From an uncultured Dysosmobacter sp. (lineage in GTDB: Bacteria > Bacillota > Clostridia > Oscillospirales > Oscillospiraceae): DNA of 64,000 nucleotides. The notes below the pieces were generated by a model. That model saw nothing but the letters and a program-made list of their open reading frames with translations. It did not search any database and was not told the origin of the DNA. The stretch is from contig CANQPD010000001.1 of NCBI GenBank assembly GCA_947625655.1, positions 124,001 through 188,000 on the forward strand, read 5' to 3'. The position numbers and the translations under genes were made by a program. Positions 52,945-61,126 of this stretch are shown here, in pieces (positions within the stretch are counted from its first letter, which is position 1; the number at the start of each line of letters is the position of its first letter).

Positions 52945-52984
52945 GGCCCCGGCTGCGGAACACGCGGCCGGGGCACGCTTTTTT
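52945..52984 (+). terminator. Terminator of rnpB
   Basis: GC-rich stem GCCCCGGC/GCCGGGGC extended by TGCG/CGCG, followed by a T-run. Confidence 0.88.
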
Positions 52985-53152
52985 AATTGATAATTGATAA
53001 TGGACAATTGACAATTATAGTGGTGGACATGCGTCGGCAGTTCTGCTGTCAAGCCGCACCGTCCGGGAAATGCCCACGCAAAAGAGCGTTTTTCGCTTTC
53101 AATGTGCGCCCATTGTCCATTGTCAATTATCAATTGTCAATTCTCAATTGTT
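52984..53152. repeat. MITE-like repeat, type A copy 2 (inverted)
   Basis: AATTGTC-type ends (about 52984-53018 and 53110-53150) enclose the type A core in reverse orientation (CGGGAAATGCCCACGC). It separates rnpB from the convergent XRE regulator gene. Confidence 0.75.
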
Positions 53153-54160
53153 TCACTGCTCCCAGATGCAGACCAGCATTTCCCGGACCTCCTCCGGCAC
53201 CGTGTCCGGCCAGGATTCCACGGTCTCCCCGTCCGCCATGTCATAGACGGTGTAGGGCTTCTCCGGCCAGCGGGTGCGGACCACCACCTCGTTTTCCCCG
53301 TCGCCGTCCCAGTCATAGATGACGGCGTTCATGCAGTCCTCCACCAGCAGAATGGTATCCCGCTTTGACTGATCGCCGCCGGAGGCGGGGCCCTCGATCC
53401 AGAACCGGGCATCGCAGAGATATCCCCTGCCCCGGGGCTCACTGTAGGGGTCCGGGTAGTAGTTCTCGGTGGTGTGAAATACCTGGGGATAGCCGAACAG
53501 CGGTTCGCACTCTGTCTCAAAGGTCACATCCATCATACCTCCCAGAGAAAAGCCATAAAATTCGCAGGCGGTCAGAGTCCCCTCCCGTGTCCAGCGGTTC
53601 CAGCGGTAGGACATCTTGTAGATGCCCTCCTCCCCGTATTCGTTGGTCGTCTGGATGGCGTCGAAATCCACGCCGTCGCCGCATTGCAGCCGCAGCAGAT
53701 GGCCGGGGTCAGTAGTGTCCTTGATGTAGATGTAATCCATTCCGTCCACAGTCTCCTTCAGCTGGATAACGCTTTCATTCTGGTTGGAACGGAATGTCAC
53801 AGTGTAAAAGATCCCCAGCGCCGCCGCCAGAAACAGCGCCAGCACGCCCGCCAGCCGGGACCAGCCCCGCCGCTTCTCCGCCTTCACGCTTGCGCCGGAG
53901 ATGTCCAGCAATGCCTTCACGGTCTCATCCTCCTTTTCCGCACCCGCCGCCTGCCGCCGGCAGGCCATCAGCTCCTCCACGCCCATCTCCAGCGCCGACG
54001 CCAGGGGCTCCAGCAGCGTCACGTCGGGGTAGCTCAACCCCCGCTCCCACTTGCTGACCGCCTTGTCCGTCACGTGGAGCCGCGCCGCCAGGTCCCGCTG
54101 GGTCAGGCCCAGGGCCTTGCGCTCGTCTCCGATGAAATTGCCAAGCCTCTCTTTGTTCAT
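53153..54160 (-). CDS. XRE-family regulator with membrane anchor and outside domain
   Basis: A 335-aa protein. An N-terminal helix-turn-helix (residues about 5-60: GLTQRDLAARLHVTDKAVSKWERG) is followed by a linker, a membrane segment (about 102-122) and an extracellular domain of some 210 residues with a possible calcium-like DWDGDGEN loop near the end. A one-component transmembrane regulator that reads an outside signal is likely. Its targets are unknown. Confidence 0.82.
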   Translation of the reverse strand: MNKERLGNFIGDERKALGLTQRDLAARLHVTDKAVSKWERGLSYPDVTLLEPLASALEMGVEELMACRRQAAGAEKEDETVKALLDISGASVKAEKRRGWSRLAGVLALFLAAALGIFYTVTFRSNQNESVIQLKETVDGMDYIYIKDTTDPGHLLRLQCGDGVDFDAIQTTNEYGEEGIYKMSYRWNRWTREGTLTACEFYGFSLGGMMDVTFETECEPLFGYPQVFHTTENYYPDPYSEPRGRGYLCDARFWIEGPASGGDQSKRDTILLVEDCMNAVIYDWDGDGENEVVVRTRWPEKPYTVYDMADGETVESWPDTVPEEVREMLVCIWEQ

Positions 54161-54229
54161 GGGATCACCTCGTCTCCAATGTACCCGAATTTCCGCCGAA
54201 AGGCAACCGACCAGCGGTAGAATCGCCCC

Positions 54230-54613
54230 TCAGATGTACTTCCAGGCGTCGTCGGACCTGTCCTTCGGCGTTCCCGCCAGATGCTGAACGCACTGCGCCA
54301 TGCTCTCCTTTTCCGCCCGGGCGTCCTGCTGCCGCCGCAGGGCCGCCTGCTGGTAGCGGACATGCTTCTGCCGCCACTTCTCCGTGTCCCGCTGAATGTT
54401 CTGCGCCATGAAGGAAAACGCCATCCTGGTGTCTGTGGACATGGCGGGGTGCCTGCTCAAAACGGCGCCCTGCTCCGTGGGCTTCTCCGCCTCCGCCTGG
54501 GCGTACTCACACAGCGCGGAAAACAACTCCCCCCGCTGCTCCGGCGGCAGGGTGGAAACAACGGGATATGCGTCAAAATAGATCAAAAAACTTTTCTTCT
54601 GTGTCTCTGCCAA
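54230..54613 (-). CDS. DUF6291-like protein
   Basis: A 127-aa protein opening KKSFLIYFDAYPVVSTLPPEQRGELF, which resembles DUF6291 and phage-type primosome or replication-associated N-terminal segments. It has a highly charged coiled C-terminal half. It lies alone upstream of the XRE gene in the same direction. Function unknown. Confidence 0.65.
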   Translation of the reverse strand: MAETQKKSFLIYFDAYPVVSTLPPEQRGELFSALCEYAQAEAEKPTEQGAVLSRHPAMSTDTRMAFSFMAQNIQRDTEKWRQKHVRYQQAALRRQQDARAEKESMAQCVQHLAGTPKDRSDDAWKYI

Positions 54614-54820
54614 TGAGATCGCCTCCTATTGACACCGGAGCATTCCCCCCTGATTTGCACGGAGACGGGCAACGGGCGGTAAAATTTTGCAGAATTTTTC
54701 AGCTACAGCAACTGTCACAGTAAAAGCCAATGCAACTGTTATAGTTACAGTAAATGCAACAGCGCGCCGCAGCGGCGCTGATTGCACAAAAGAAAACTTT
54801 TGTTGAATTTTTGGAGACGA

Positions 54821-54849
54821 AAAAGGGGAACGGCCTTCGCCGTTCCCCT
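54821..54849 (-). terminator. Terminator of the yebC-family gene
   Basis: GGGGAACGGC (54825-54834) pairs with GCCGTTCCCC (54839-54848) around CTTC; T-run on the minus strand. Confidence 0.88.
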
Positions 54850-54862
54850 CTACGCTCTGTTA

Positions 54863-55600
54863 TCAGTCGTTGTTCCAGTTGTGCCACACGTTCTGCACAT
54901 CGTCGCTGTCCTCCAGCATGTCGATGAGCTTCTCCATGTTCTTCACGTCCCCCTCGGCGGAGAGGGTGATGTAGTTCTGGGGCACCATTTCGATCTCCGC
55001 GCTGACGAAGCTGTACCCCTTCCCCTCCAGGGCCTTCACCACGTCGTTGAAGGCGTCGGGGTCGCAGGTGATCTCCAGGGCGGGGCCGTCGGCCTCAAAG
55101 TCCTCCGCGCCGGAGTCCAGGGCGTCCATCATCACGGCGTCCTCGTCCAGCTCGCCGTCCTCGTTGTCAATGACGATGACGCCCTTCTTGTCGAAGGACC
55201 AGCTGACGCAGCCCTGGGCGCCCAGGTTGCCGTTGCACTTGTCGAAGGCGTGGCGCACTTCCGGGGCGGTGCGCTGGCGGTTGTCGGTCAGGGCCTCCAC
55301 GATGACGGCCACGCCGCCGGGGCCGTAGCCCTCGTAGGTGACGGCCTCGAAGTTCTCGGTGCTGCCGGCGCCCAGGGCCTTGTCGATGGTGCGCTTGATG
55401 TTCTCGTTGGGCATGTTCACGGCCTTGGCCTTGGCGATGACAGTGGCCAGGCGGGAGTTGTTGTTGGGGTCGCCGGAGCCGCCGCCCTCTTTCACGGCCA
55501 CGATGATCTCCTTGGCGATCTTGGTAAAGGCGGCGGAGCGCTTGGCGTCCTGCGCGCCCTTGGTCTTTTGGATGTTATGCCACTTGGAATGTCCGGACAT
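54863..55600 (-). CDS. yebC: YebC/PmpR family translation or transcription factor
   Basis: A 245-aa protein beginning MSGHSKWHNIQ, the hallmark of the family, with the acidic middle domain (DEDAVMMDALDSGAEDFEAD). Older work treats it as a DNA-binding regulator; newer work links the family to translation of difficult motifs. AAGGAGAG precedes ATG 55600. It is the last gene after trmK and the nif3-like gene. Confidence 0.95.
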   Translation of the reverse strand: MSGHSKWHNIQKTKGAQDAKRSAAFTKIAKEIIVAVKEGGGSGDPNNNSRLATVIAKAKAVNMPNENIKRTIDKALGAGSTENFEAVTYEGYGPGGVAVIVEALTDNRQRTAPEVRHAFDKCNGNLGAQGCVSWSFDKKGVIVIDNEDGELDEDAVMMDALDSGAEDFEADGPALEITCDPDAFNDVVKALEGKGYSFVSAEIEMVPQNYITLSAEGDVKNMEKLIDMLEDSDDVQNVWHNWNND

Positions 55601-55605
55601 ATGTG

Positions 55606-56397
55606 TTACTCTCCTTCAACATAATACTGAATGACCTCTTTGTGAGAGGCGGATTTGGAAACGGCCAGCTGTGGAAACCGGGCCGTCAAATAGGAAATGA
55701 TCTTTTCGCAGACCGGGTCTTCCGTTGGGAAATGGCCCGCGTCAATGAGGTTGATGCCCTTCCCCTTCGCGTCCAGGAAGGTGTGGTAGGCAAGATCCGA
55801 AGTGACGAAGGTGTCGCACCCGGCGTCGATGGCGAAGCGCTCGTACTCCTCGCAGGCGCCGCCGCCCACCGCCACCCGGCGGACGGGCTTCCCGGCGTCG
55901 GCATAGCGGACGCCGTTGCAGCCCAGGGCCTTGCAGACAAAGGCGGCGAAGCTTTGTAAAGGCATAGGGCTTTCCAGCGTTCCCATGCGGCACAGGCCCT
56001 CCGGGTCCCCCAGGGGCCCAGGGTCGATCAGCCGCAGCGTCTCCGCCAGGCAATCGTTGACTCCCCCTTTGGCAACGTCCAGGTTGGTATGCATACAGAC
56101 GGCGGCCACGCCGTTTGTCAGCAGCTTCAGCAGCAGATGGCCCTGGGGCGTGTCGCTCCGCACGGTCTGCACCGGCAGCCATTTGCAGTTCATCACCGGA
56201 TGGTGGCTGACGATCAGCTCACACCCGGCGGCGACGGCCTCGTCGGCCACGTCCTCCGTGATGTCCAGGGCCACCAGGACCCGGGAGACCTGCCGTTCCG
56301 GGTCCCCCAGCAGCTGGCCCACATTGTCCCAGGCCATGGCCCCTTCCCGGGGCGCCAGGTCAAACAGGCACTGTTCAATTTCCCGGACAGTTGGCAT
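55606..56397 (-). CDS. Nif3-like dinuclear metal-centre protein
   Basis: A 263-aa NIF3/YqfO-family protein that forms toroidal hexamers with two metals per subunit. The His-rich metal motif SHHPVM and the closing DAGHFPTE are present. The function is debated (GTP cyclohydrolase-like label). It starts within the last 23 nt of trmK; the trmK-nif3 pair is conserved in Firmicutes and suggests a tRNA or metal link. Confidence 0.92.
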   Translation of the reverse strand: MPTVREIEQCLFDLAPREGAMAWDNVGQLLGDPERQVSRVLVALDITEDVADEAVAAGCELIVSHHPVMNCKWLPVQTVRSDTPQGHLLLKLLTNGVAAVCMHTNLDVAKGGVNDCLAETLRLIDPGPLGDPEGLCRMGTLESPMPLQSFAAFVCKALGCNGVRYADAGKPVRRVAVGGGACEEYERFAIDAGCDTFVTSDLAYHTFLDAKGKGINLIDAGHFPTEDPVCEKIISYLTARFPQLAVSKSASHKEVIQYYVEGE

Positions 56398-57088
56398 GGC
56401 GCCACTCCTCTCTCATGGACAGCAGGGCGGTGAGGATGTCCCGCAGAGCGTCCGCTTTTTCCCGGCCGGCGGCCGCCGTGGAGCGGTTCAGCCCTGCCAC
56501 GGCCCCCTGCAGCCGGATGATCTTTTCAATGATGTACCGCTCCCCCAGGGGGTCCCGGAGCAGCTTTGCCCCGCCGTAGAGCTGGCCCGGGGTCAGCTCC
56601 ATCCGTCCTGCCCGGGCCTCCATCACGGGATAGAGGATGCCCCGGTCACAAACCAGGGCCTCCCGGGTGATGGCATAGCCGTGGTCCGCCAGAAAGCGGC
56701 GCAGGTCCTCCGCCCGGCTCTGGGGCTGGAGCAGCAGGGTGTGGCGGCCGTCCGCCGTCCAGGGCGCGGCCGCCAGGATGGCGGCGATGTTCTCGCCCCC
56801 CATGCCGGCGATGACGACGGTGTCCGCCTCGTCGGGGTGGATGAAGGCCAGGCCGTCCCCCAGGCGGAAGTCGATGTTCTCCGCGCCCCAGGCCCGGCCG
56901 GTCTCCCTGGCCCGCTCCAGAGGGCCGGAGCGCAGGTCGCTGGCAATGGCAGAGGCCACGCGCCCGTGGAGCGTCAGCCACACAGGCAGATAGGCGTGAT
57001 CCGTGCCAACATCAGCGAGCTTCGCGCCGGACCGCACCCAGGAGGCAATGAGGGCCAGCCTGGGCGTCAGTTCCAAGTGTTTCGGCAT
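56375..57088 (-). CDS. trmK: tRNA (adenine22-N1)-methyltransferase TrmK
   Basis: A 237-aa SAM enzyme that makes m1A22 in tRNA. The opening LTPRLALIASWV and SAM motif LADVGTDHAYLP are characteristic, followed by the catalytic IAGMGGENIAAIL segment and a C-terminal helical part. The stop lies inside the nif3-like gene. AAAGGG precedes ATG 57088. Confidence 0.94.
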   Translation of the reverse strand: MPKHLELTPRLALIASWVRSGAKLADVGTDHAYLPVWLTLHGRVASAIASDLRSGPLERARETGRAWGAENIDFRLGDGLAFIHPDEADTVVIAGMGGENIAAILAAAPWTADGRHTLLLQPQSRAEDLRRFLADHGYAITREALVCDRGILYPVMEARAGRMELTPGQLYGGAKLLRDPLGERYIIEKIIRLQGAVAGLNRSTAAAGREKADALRDILTALLSMREEWRHANCPGN

Positions 57089-57102
57089 GATAGCACCCTT
57101 TT

Positions 57103-57178
57103 CAGATCAGAGATCAAAGATAAGAGATATGGAAATCCAGGATATCTTTTATCTCTGATCCTTTATCTTTTATCTGTT
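57103..57178. repeat. Hairpin-forming AGATAA/TTATCT repeat
   Basis: Repeats of the type AGATCAAAGATAAGAGATA on the left mirror TATCTTTTATCTCTGATC on the right around GGAAATCC. It looks like another small intergenic repeat, built from short repeated units as are the AATTGTC elements. It lies between trmK and the DUF1858 gene. Confidence 0.55.
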
Positions 57179-57237
57179 GTGAAGCCCGCGGAAGGACGCA
57201 TGGGGGTCTCCCCCACGCGTCCGGCGCGGCTGCTTGG

Positions 57238-57444
57238 TCACTGGGCCTTGTTGGCCTCCTCGTTCACCAGGGCCAGCAGCTTGTCCACGTCCACGCCGTG
57301 GACCATGCAGGCCTCCTCCACGGTCTCGCCCCGGGAAGAGGGGCAGCCCAGGCAGTGCATGCCGATGGACAGGAAGATAGGCGCGGTGTGGGGCGCGATG
57401 TCCAGAATGTCACCGATGATGGTGTCTTTTGTAATGTTAATCAT
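57238..57444 (-). CDS. DUF1858 domain protein
   Basis: A 68-aa protein (MINITKDTIIGDILDIAP...GMHCLGCPSSRGETVEEAC) with the conserved CxxC pair of DUF1858, a small helical redox- or metal-associated domain also found next to hybrid-cluster proteins. It forms its own unit. Function unknown. Confidence 0.9.
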   Translation of the reverse strand: MINITKDTIIGDILDIAPHTAPIFLSIGMHCLGCPSSRGETVEEACMVHGVDVDKLLALVNEEANKAQ

Positions 57445-57563
57445 GGGAAAGTTCCTCCAAACTTAAAATGGTCGATGGTATTATACTCTATTATAGCCGC
57501 AAGTTCAATAGAAAATCCGAGAAATCCGCGGAATTTGCGGGGACCACAGCCATGGCGGGCGCA

Positions 57564-57596
57564 CAAAAACGGCGCCCGCTTTCACGGACGCCGTTT
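57564..57596 (-). terminator. Terminator of the zinc-ribbon gene
   Basis: AAACGGCGCCC (57567-57577) pairs with GGACGCCGTTT (57586-57596) with one mismatch; T-run on the minus strand. Confidence 0.82.
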
Positions 57597-57630
57597 CCCT
57601 GCAAGAGACAAACCCTGTATATACAGTTTG

Positions 57631-57912
57631 TTATCTCTGCTGCTCGCGCATCTTGGCGAAGCACTCGCTGCAGTAGACAGGACGGTCAGACTTGGGCTCG
57701 AAGGGAACCTTGGCCTCGCCGCCGCAGGCAGCGCAGACAGCGGTGAAGTACTCGCGGGGGCCGCGGGCGGCGTTCTTGCGGGCGTCGCGGCAGGCCTTGC
57801 AGCGCTGGGGCTCGTTCTGGAAGCCGCGCTCCGCGTAGAACTCCTGCTCACCGGCGGTGAACACGAACTCCTGGCCGCACTCTTTGCACACTAAAGTCTT
57901 GTCTTCAAACAT
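57631..57912 (-). CDS. Zinc-ribbon protein
   Basis: A 93-aa protein with four CxxC pairs: CKEC (near residue 9), CKAC, CAAC and CSEC, predicting two zinc-ribbon sites. It matches the family 'zinc-ribbon domain containing protein' often found near housekeeping or stress genes. GAGAGGG precedes ATG 57912. It follows sigH by 38 nt in the same direction and may be read through from it. Confidence 0.85.
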   Translation of the reverse strand: MFEDKTLVCKECGQEFVFTAGEQEFYAERGFQNEPQRCKACRDARKNAARGPREYFTAVCAACGGEAKVPFEPKSDRPVYCSECFAKMREQQR

Positions 57913-57950
57913 GTTTTTACCCTCTCTTTGAAAAGAAAAATATATTGCGT

Positions 57951-58592
57951 TCAGCTTCCGCTGAGATCGCCGGAAAGTAACTGCCGCGCTACCTTGCGCC
58001 GAATGCGCTGCACGGCGTTGTCCACGGACTTTGGGGGCTTGCCTACCGTCTCGGCAATTTCCCTGCAAGAAAGACCGTCTAAATAGTACCCCAAAATCTT
58101 CGCTTCAAATTCGGACAACTGTTTCCGGACACCGGATAAGAGGGCTGCCGTGTGCTCCCTGTCGATCAGGAAATCTTCGGGATTACGCTGCGCCAAATTA
58201 TTGGTACCAGAGGTGTAGGAATGACTGTCAAATTCGGGAGTATCCAGAGAAACCGACTGATTGAGCGCCTTGTGCTTATCCCGCGCCGCGGCGCGGAGAA
58301 CGGAATACAGCCGGTTGCGAATGCAGGTTTCCGCGAAGGTCCGGAAGGACGCCTCCTTGGAAGCATCATATTCGCGGACCGCGCGAATGAGGCCCACCAT
58401 GCCCTCCTGGGTCAGGTCCTCGCTGTCCCCCCCCGCCAGAAAGAAGGGGCGGGCGCAGGTGCGGACGAAGCGGTGATACCGGGTGACGAGGGTTTCCTCC
58501 GCCAGGCGGTTTCCGGATGCCGCCATGGCGCAGAGCGCCTCGTCCGGCAGCCGTTCCGGAGGGATCGGTAAGTTCTCATTACATATGCACAT
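57951..58592 (-). CDS. sigH: Sporulation sigma factor SigH (Spo0H)
   Basis: A 213-aa sigma-70 family factor for early sporulation. Region 2 (FLAGGDSEDLTQEGMVGLIRAVREYD) and region 4 with its helix-turn-helix (LSCREIAETVGKPPKSVDNAVQRIRRKV) match SigH. The N-terminal LPDEAL segment aligns with Bacillus SigH, so the start must be at or very near ATG 58592. That ATG comes 5 nt after a consensus -10 box, which leaves no leader. Confidence 0.93.
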   Translation of the reverse strand: MCICNENLPIPPERLPDEALCAMAASGNRLAEETLVTRYHRFVRTCARPFFLAGGDSEDLTQEGMVGLIRAVREYDASKEASFRTFAETCIRNRLYSVLRAAARDKHKALNQSVSLDTPEFDSHSYTSGTNNLAQRNPEDFLIDREHTAALLSGVRKQLSEFEAKILGYYLDGLSCREIAETVGKPPKSVDNAVQRIRRKVARQLLSGDLSGS

Positions 58593-58597
58593 ACTGT

Positions 58598-58627
58598 ATT
58601 ATACCCATTCAAACCTGAAAATGTCAA
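58598..58627 (-). promoter_or_regulatory. Consensus promoter of sigH
   Basis: On the minus strand, TTGACA (58627-58622), an 18-nt spacer and TATAAT (58603-58598). Only ACAGT separates the -10 box from the sigH ATG. Confidence 0.82.
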
Positions 58628-58736
58628 GCAAATTATCAAATCTGCCTGTGAAAACCGCGAAAATTTTAGTGATTTTATAGAAATCACCGGCAGGCGGCCG
58701 CCCCTTTGGCCGCCGGAGCGGCGGTTGGGAGGGCCC

Positions 58737-59798
58737 TCACAGCGTCAGCTGCTCCATGGCGTCCTCCGGCGCGGCGCCGCCGGGAATGGGCCGGTGGAGG
58801 TGCTGATACGCTTTCTGGGTCACACACCGCCCCCGGGGCGTCCGGGTCAAAAAGCCCAGCTGCATCAGGTAGGGCTCGTACACGTCCTCCAGCGTCACGG
58901 CCTCCTCGCCGATGGTGGCGGCCAGGGTCTCCAGGCCCACGGGGCCGCCGTTGTAGTTGTCGATGATGGCCCCCAGCATCCGCCGGTCGATGGGATCCAG
59001 CCCCAGATAGTCGATCTCCAGGGCGCACAGGGCCTGGTCCGCCACGTCCTTGGTGATGACGCCGTCGGCCTTCACCTGGGCGAAATCCCGGACCCGGCGG
59101 AGCATCCGGTTGGCGATGCGGGGGGTGCCCCGGCTGCGGCGGGCGATCTCGTAGGCCCCCTCGGTTACGATGTCCACGTTCAGGATGCCGGCGGAGCGGG
59201 TGACGATCTGCGCCAGTTCCTCCGGGGTGTACAGCTCCAGCCGCAGCGTCACGCCGAAGCGGTCCCGCAGGGGCGCGGACAGCTGCCCCGCCCGGGTGGT
59301 GGCGCCGATCAGGGTGAATTTCGGCAGGTCCAGCCGGATGGAGTTGGCGCTGGGACCCTTGCCCACGATGATGTCCAGGGCGTAGTCCTCCATGGCGGGG
59401 TACAGGATCTCCTCCACGGAGCGGTTCAGCCGGTGGATCTCGTCCACGAAGAGGATGTCGCCCTCGCTGAGATTGGTCAGCAGCGCCGCCAGGTCGCCGG
59501 GCTTTTCGATGGCCGGGCCGGAGGTGATGCGGATGTTCACCCCCATCTCCTGGGCGATGATGCCCGCCAGGGTGGTCTTGCCCAGGCCCGGGGGGCCGTG
59601 GAGCAGCACGTGGTCCAGGGCCTCCTCCCGCTTTTGGGCGGCCTGGATGAAGATGGCCAGGTTGTCCTTGGCCTTCTCCTGACCGATGTACTCCCGCAGG
59701 GTCTTGGGCCGGAGGGAGCCCTCCTGGGCGTCCTCCTGGAGGAAGGTCTTGGCCACGATGGGCTCCTCGTAGATGTCATTTCCAAAGTCGATGCTCAA
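58737..59798 (-). CDS. ruvB: Holliday-junction helicase RuvB
   Basis: A 353-aa AAA+ motor that drives branch migration with RuvA. Walker [10 protein letters not shown], Walker [11 protein letters not shown], sensor 1 IGATTRAG and the C-terminal winged-helix domain are present. It lies at the end of the ruvC-ruvA-orf-orf-ruvB run, 33 nt after an 89-aa membrane protein gene. Confidence 0.97.
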   Translation of the reverse strand: MSIDFGNDIYEEPIVAKTFLQEDAQEGSLRPKTLREYIGQEKAKDNLAIFIQAAQKREEALDHVLLHGPPGLGKTTLAGIIAQEMGVNIRITSGPAIEKPGDLAALLTNLSEGDILFVDEIHRLNRSVEEILYPAMEDYALDIIVGKGPSANSIRLDLPKFTLIGATTRAGQLSAPLRDRFGVTLRLELYTPEELAQIVTRSAGILNVDIVTEGAYEIARRSRGTPRIANRMLRRVRDFAQVKADGVITKDVADQALCALEIDYLGLDPIDRRMLGAIIDNYNGGPVGLETLAATIGEEAVTLEDVYEPYLMQLGFLTRTPRGRCVTQKAYQHLHRPIPGGAAPEDAMEQLTL

Positions 59799-59831
59799 AA
59801 TGTCACTTCCCTCATTTATACAAACAGTCCA

Positions 59832-60101
59832 TCAGGCTGACAGCGCCCGGAACAACATGGAACAGCCGGCCATTTCGCACAGGCCAAACAGGATCAAATA
59901 TTTACAGATCCGGTTAAAAGCCTTTTCTCTGTCGGCGATTTCCGCCTCATGCAGAGGCCTGAAAACCTCCGCCTTTTTATATTCCCGATAGGTTCGATAC
60001 GCGTTCCATGCCGGAAACAGAAACAGGAATCCCGCATAGCAGATCAGCCCCCCATAGTATCCTTCCATCAAATACACGAAGGGAAACATCATCACGATCA
60101 C
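59832..60101 (-). CDS. Small membrane protein (89 aa) in the ruv operon
   Basis: An 89-aa protein with hydrophobic segments at about residues 2-32 and 66-84 and a charged middle (YREYKKAEVFRPLHEAEIADREKAF). Its ATG overlaps the stop of the 37-aa gene before it (ATGA 60098-60101). No family recognised. Codon use is more AT-rich than in neighbouring genes. Confidence 0.65.
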   Translation of the reverse strand: MIVMMFPFVYLMEGYYGGLICYAGFLFLFPAWNAYRTYREYKKAEVFRPLHEAEIADREKAFNRICKYLILFGLCEMAGCSMLFRALSA

Positions 60102-60211
60102 ACCCGAGACAAAGCAGACCCAACCGTCTCTCGATGTTTGCCATACAAAAACGCAAACAGTCCGCCCAGTAAAAGGCCGATCCCGATAAACAGCGCCAGA
60201 ATAAATATCAT
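60098..60211 (-). CDS. Single-span membrane miniprotein (37 aa)
   Basis: MIFILALFIGIGLLLGGLFA, then FLYGKHRETVGSALSRV: one membrane helix and a basic tail. It overlaps ruvA at its start and the 89-aa gene at its end, both as ATGA, so three genes are translationally chained. The function is unknown. Confidence 0.6.
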   Translation of the reverse strand: MIFILALFIGIGLLLGGLFAFLYGKHRETVGSALSRV

Positions 60212-60816
60212 GCCTTCACCATCTTCTTCAGACTCTGGCGGATGATCTCCTCCAGGGGCAGGCCCTCCACGTCCACGCCCTTCAGGGCCATGGCCACCTC
60301 CTGGCTGGAGTAACCCAGCACCGCCAGGGCCTGGGCCGCTTCCGTCGCCTTGTTTGTAAAGGCAGGAACATTCACAGCTGCTCCGCCGGAGAAGTCCAGC
60401 CCGGTGGCGGAGGATTCCTTGGCCATCTTGTCCTTCAGCTCCAGGATGATGCGCTGGGCGATCTTCTTGCCGATGCCCGGCGCCGCCGTCAGGGCCTTGG
60501 CGTCCTCGGTGACGATGGCCATGGCCAGACTCTCCGGCGTGGTGGAGGACAGGATCGCCAGCGCCGCCTTGGGCCCCACGCCGGAGACCCCCAGCAGCAG
60601 CCGGAAGCTGTTCAGCTCGTTCTGGGTGGCGAAGCCGTACAGCTCGAAGATGCCCTCCCCCACGTTGAGATAGGTATACAGCTTCCCCCGCTGGCCCTTT
60701 TTCAGCGCCGCCAGGGTGTTGTTGGTGGTCTTGCAGGCGTACCCCACGCCGCCGCAGTCGATGACGGCCAGGTAAGGCAGGATCTCCGCAACCGTACCGT
60801 CGAGATAGTAGAACAA
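60208..60816 (-). CDS. ruvA: Holliday-junction binding protein RuvA
   Basis: A 202-aa protein with an N-terminal OB fold (FYYLDGTVAEI), two helix-hairpin-helix motifs (LLGVSGVGPKAALAIL; APGIGKKIAQRIILELK) and the C-terminal domain that contacts RuvB. It is separated from ruvC by two tandem repeat elements. Confidence 0.97.
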   Translation of the reverse strand: MFYYLDGTVAEILPYLAVIDCGGVGYACKTTNNTLAALKKGQRGKLYTYLNVGEGIFELYGFATQNELNSFRLLLGVSGVGPKAALAILSSTTPESLAMAIVTEDAKALTAAPGIGKKIAQRIILELKDKMAKESSATGLDFSGGAAVNVPAFTNKATEAAQALAVLGYSSQEVAMALKGVDVEGLPLEEIIRQSLKKMVKA

Positions 60817-60831
60817 GGCAATACCTCCCTA

Positions 60832-61126
60832 GTAATTGACAATTGATAATTGACAATTGACAATGATCGTATACGAAACGCGGACGCGCCTCTTTATCGT
60901 GGGCATTTCCCAAAAGCGGCGTCTTGGTGAAAGATTCACCGGCGCCGGACAAGCAGCATAATTGAAAATTGATAATTGACAATTGACAATGATTGTATAC
61001 GAAACGCGGACGCGCCTCTTTATCGTGGGCATTTCCCAAAAGCGGCGTCTTGGCGAAAGATTCACCGGCGCCAGACAAGCACCATAATTGTCCATTGTCA
61101 ATTGTCAATTATCAATTATAAATTAG
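60832..61126. repeat. Two tandem type A MITE-like repeats
   Basis: Two copies 127 bp apart (cores at about 60864-60958 and 60991-61085) share GTATACGAAACGCGGACGCG, GTGGGCATTTCCC and GGCGTCTTGG, and are bordered by AATTGTC/ATTGACA heptamers. They sit between ruvC and ruvA and interrupt that operon. Confidence 0.82.

Noticed and set aside
54700-54775. Imperfect tandem repeat ACTGTNACAGTAAA...GCAAC upstream of the DUF6291-like gene
   Set aside because: Only two degenerate copies in an AT-rich intergenic region; too weak to call an operator or element.
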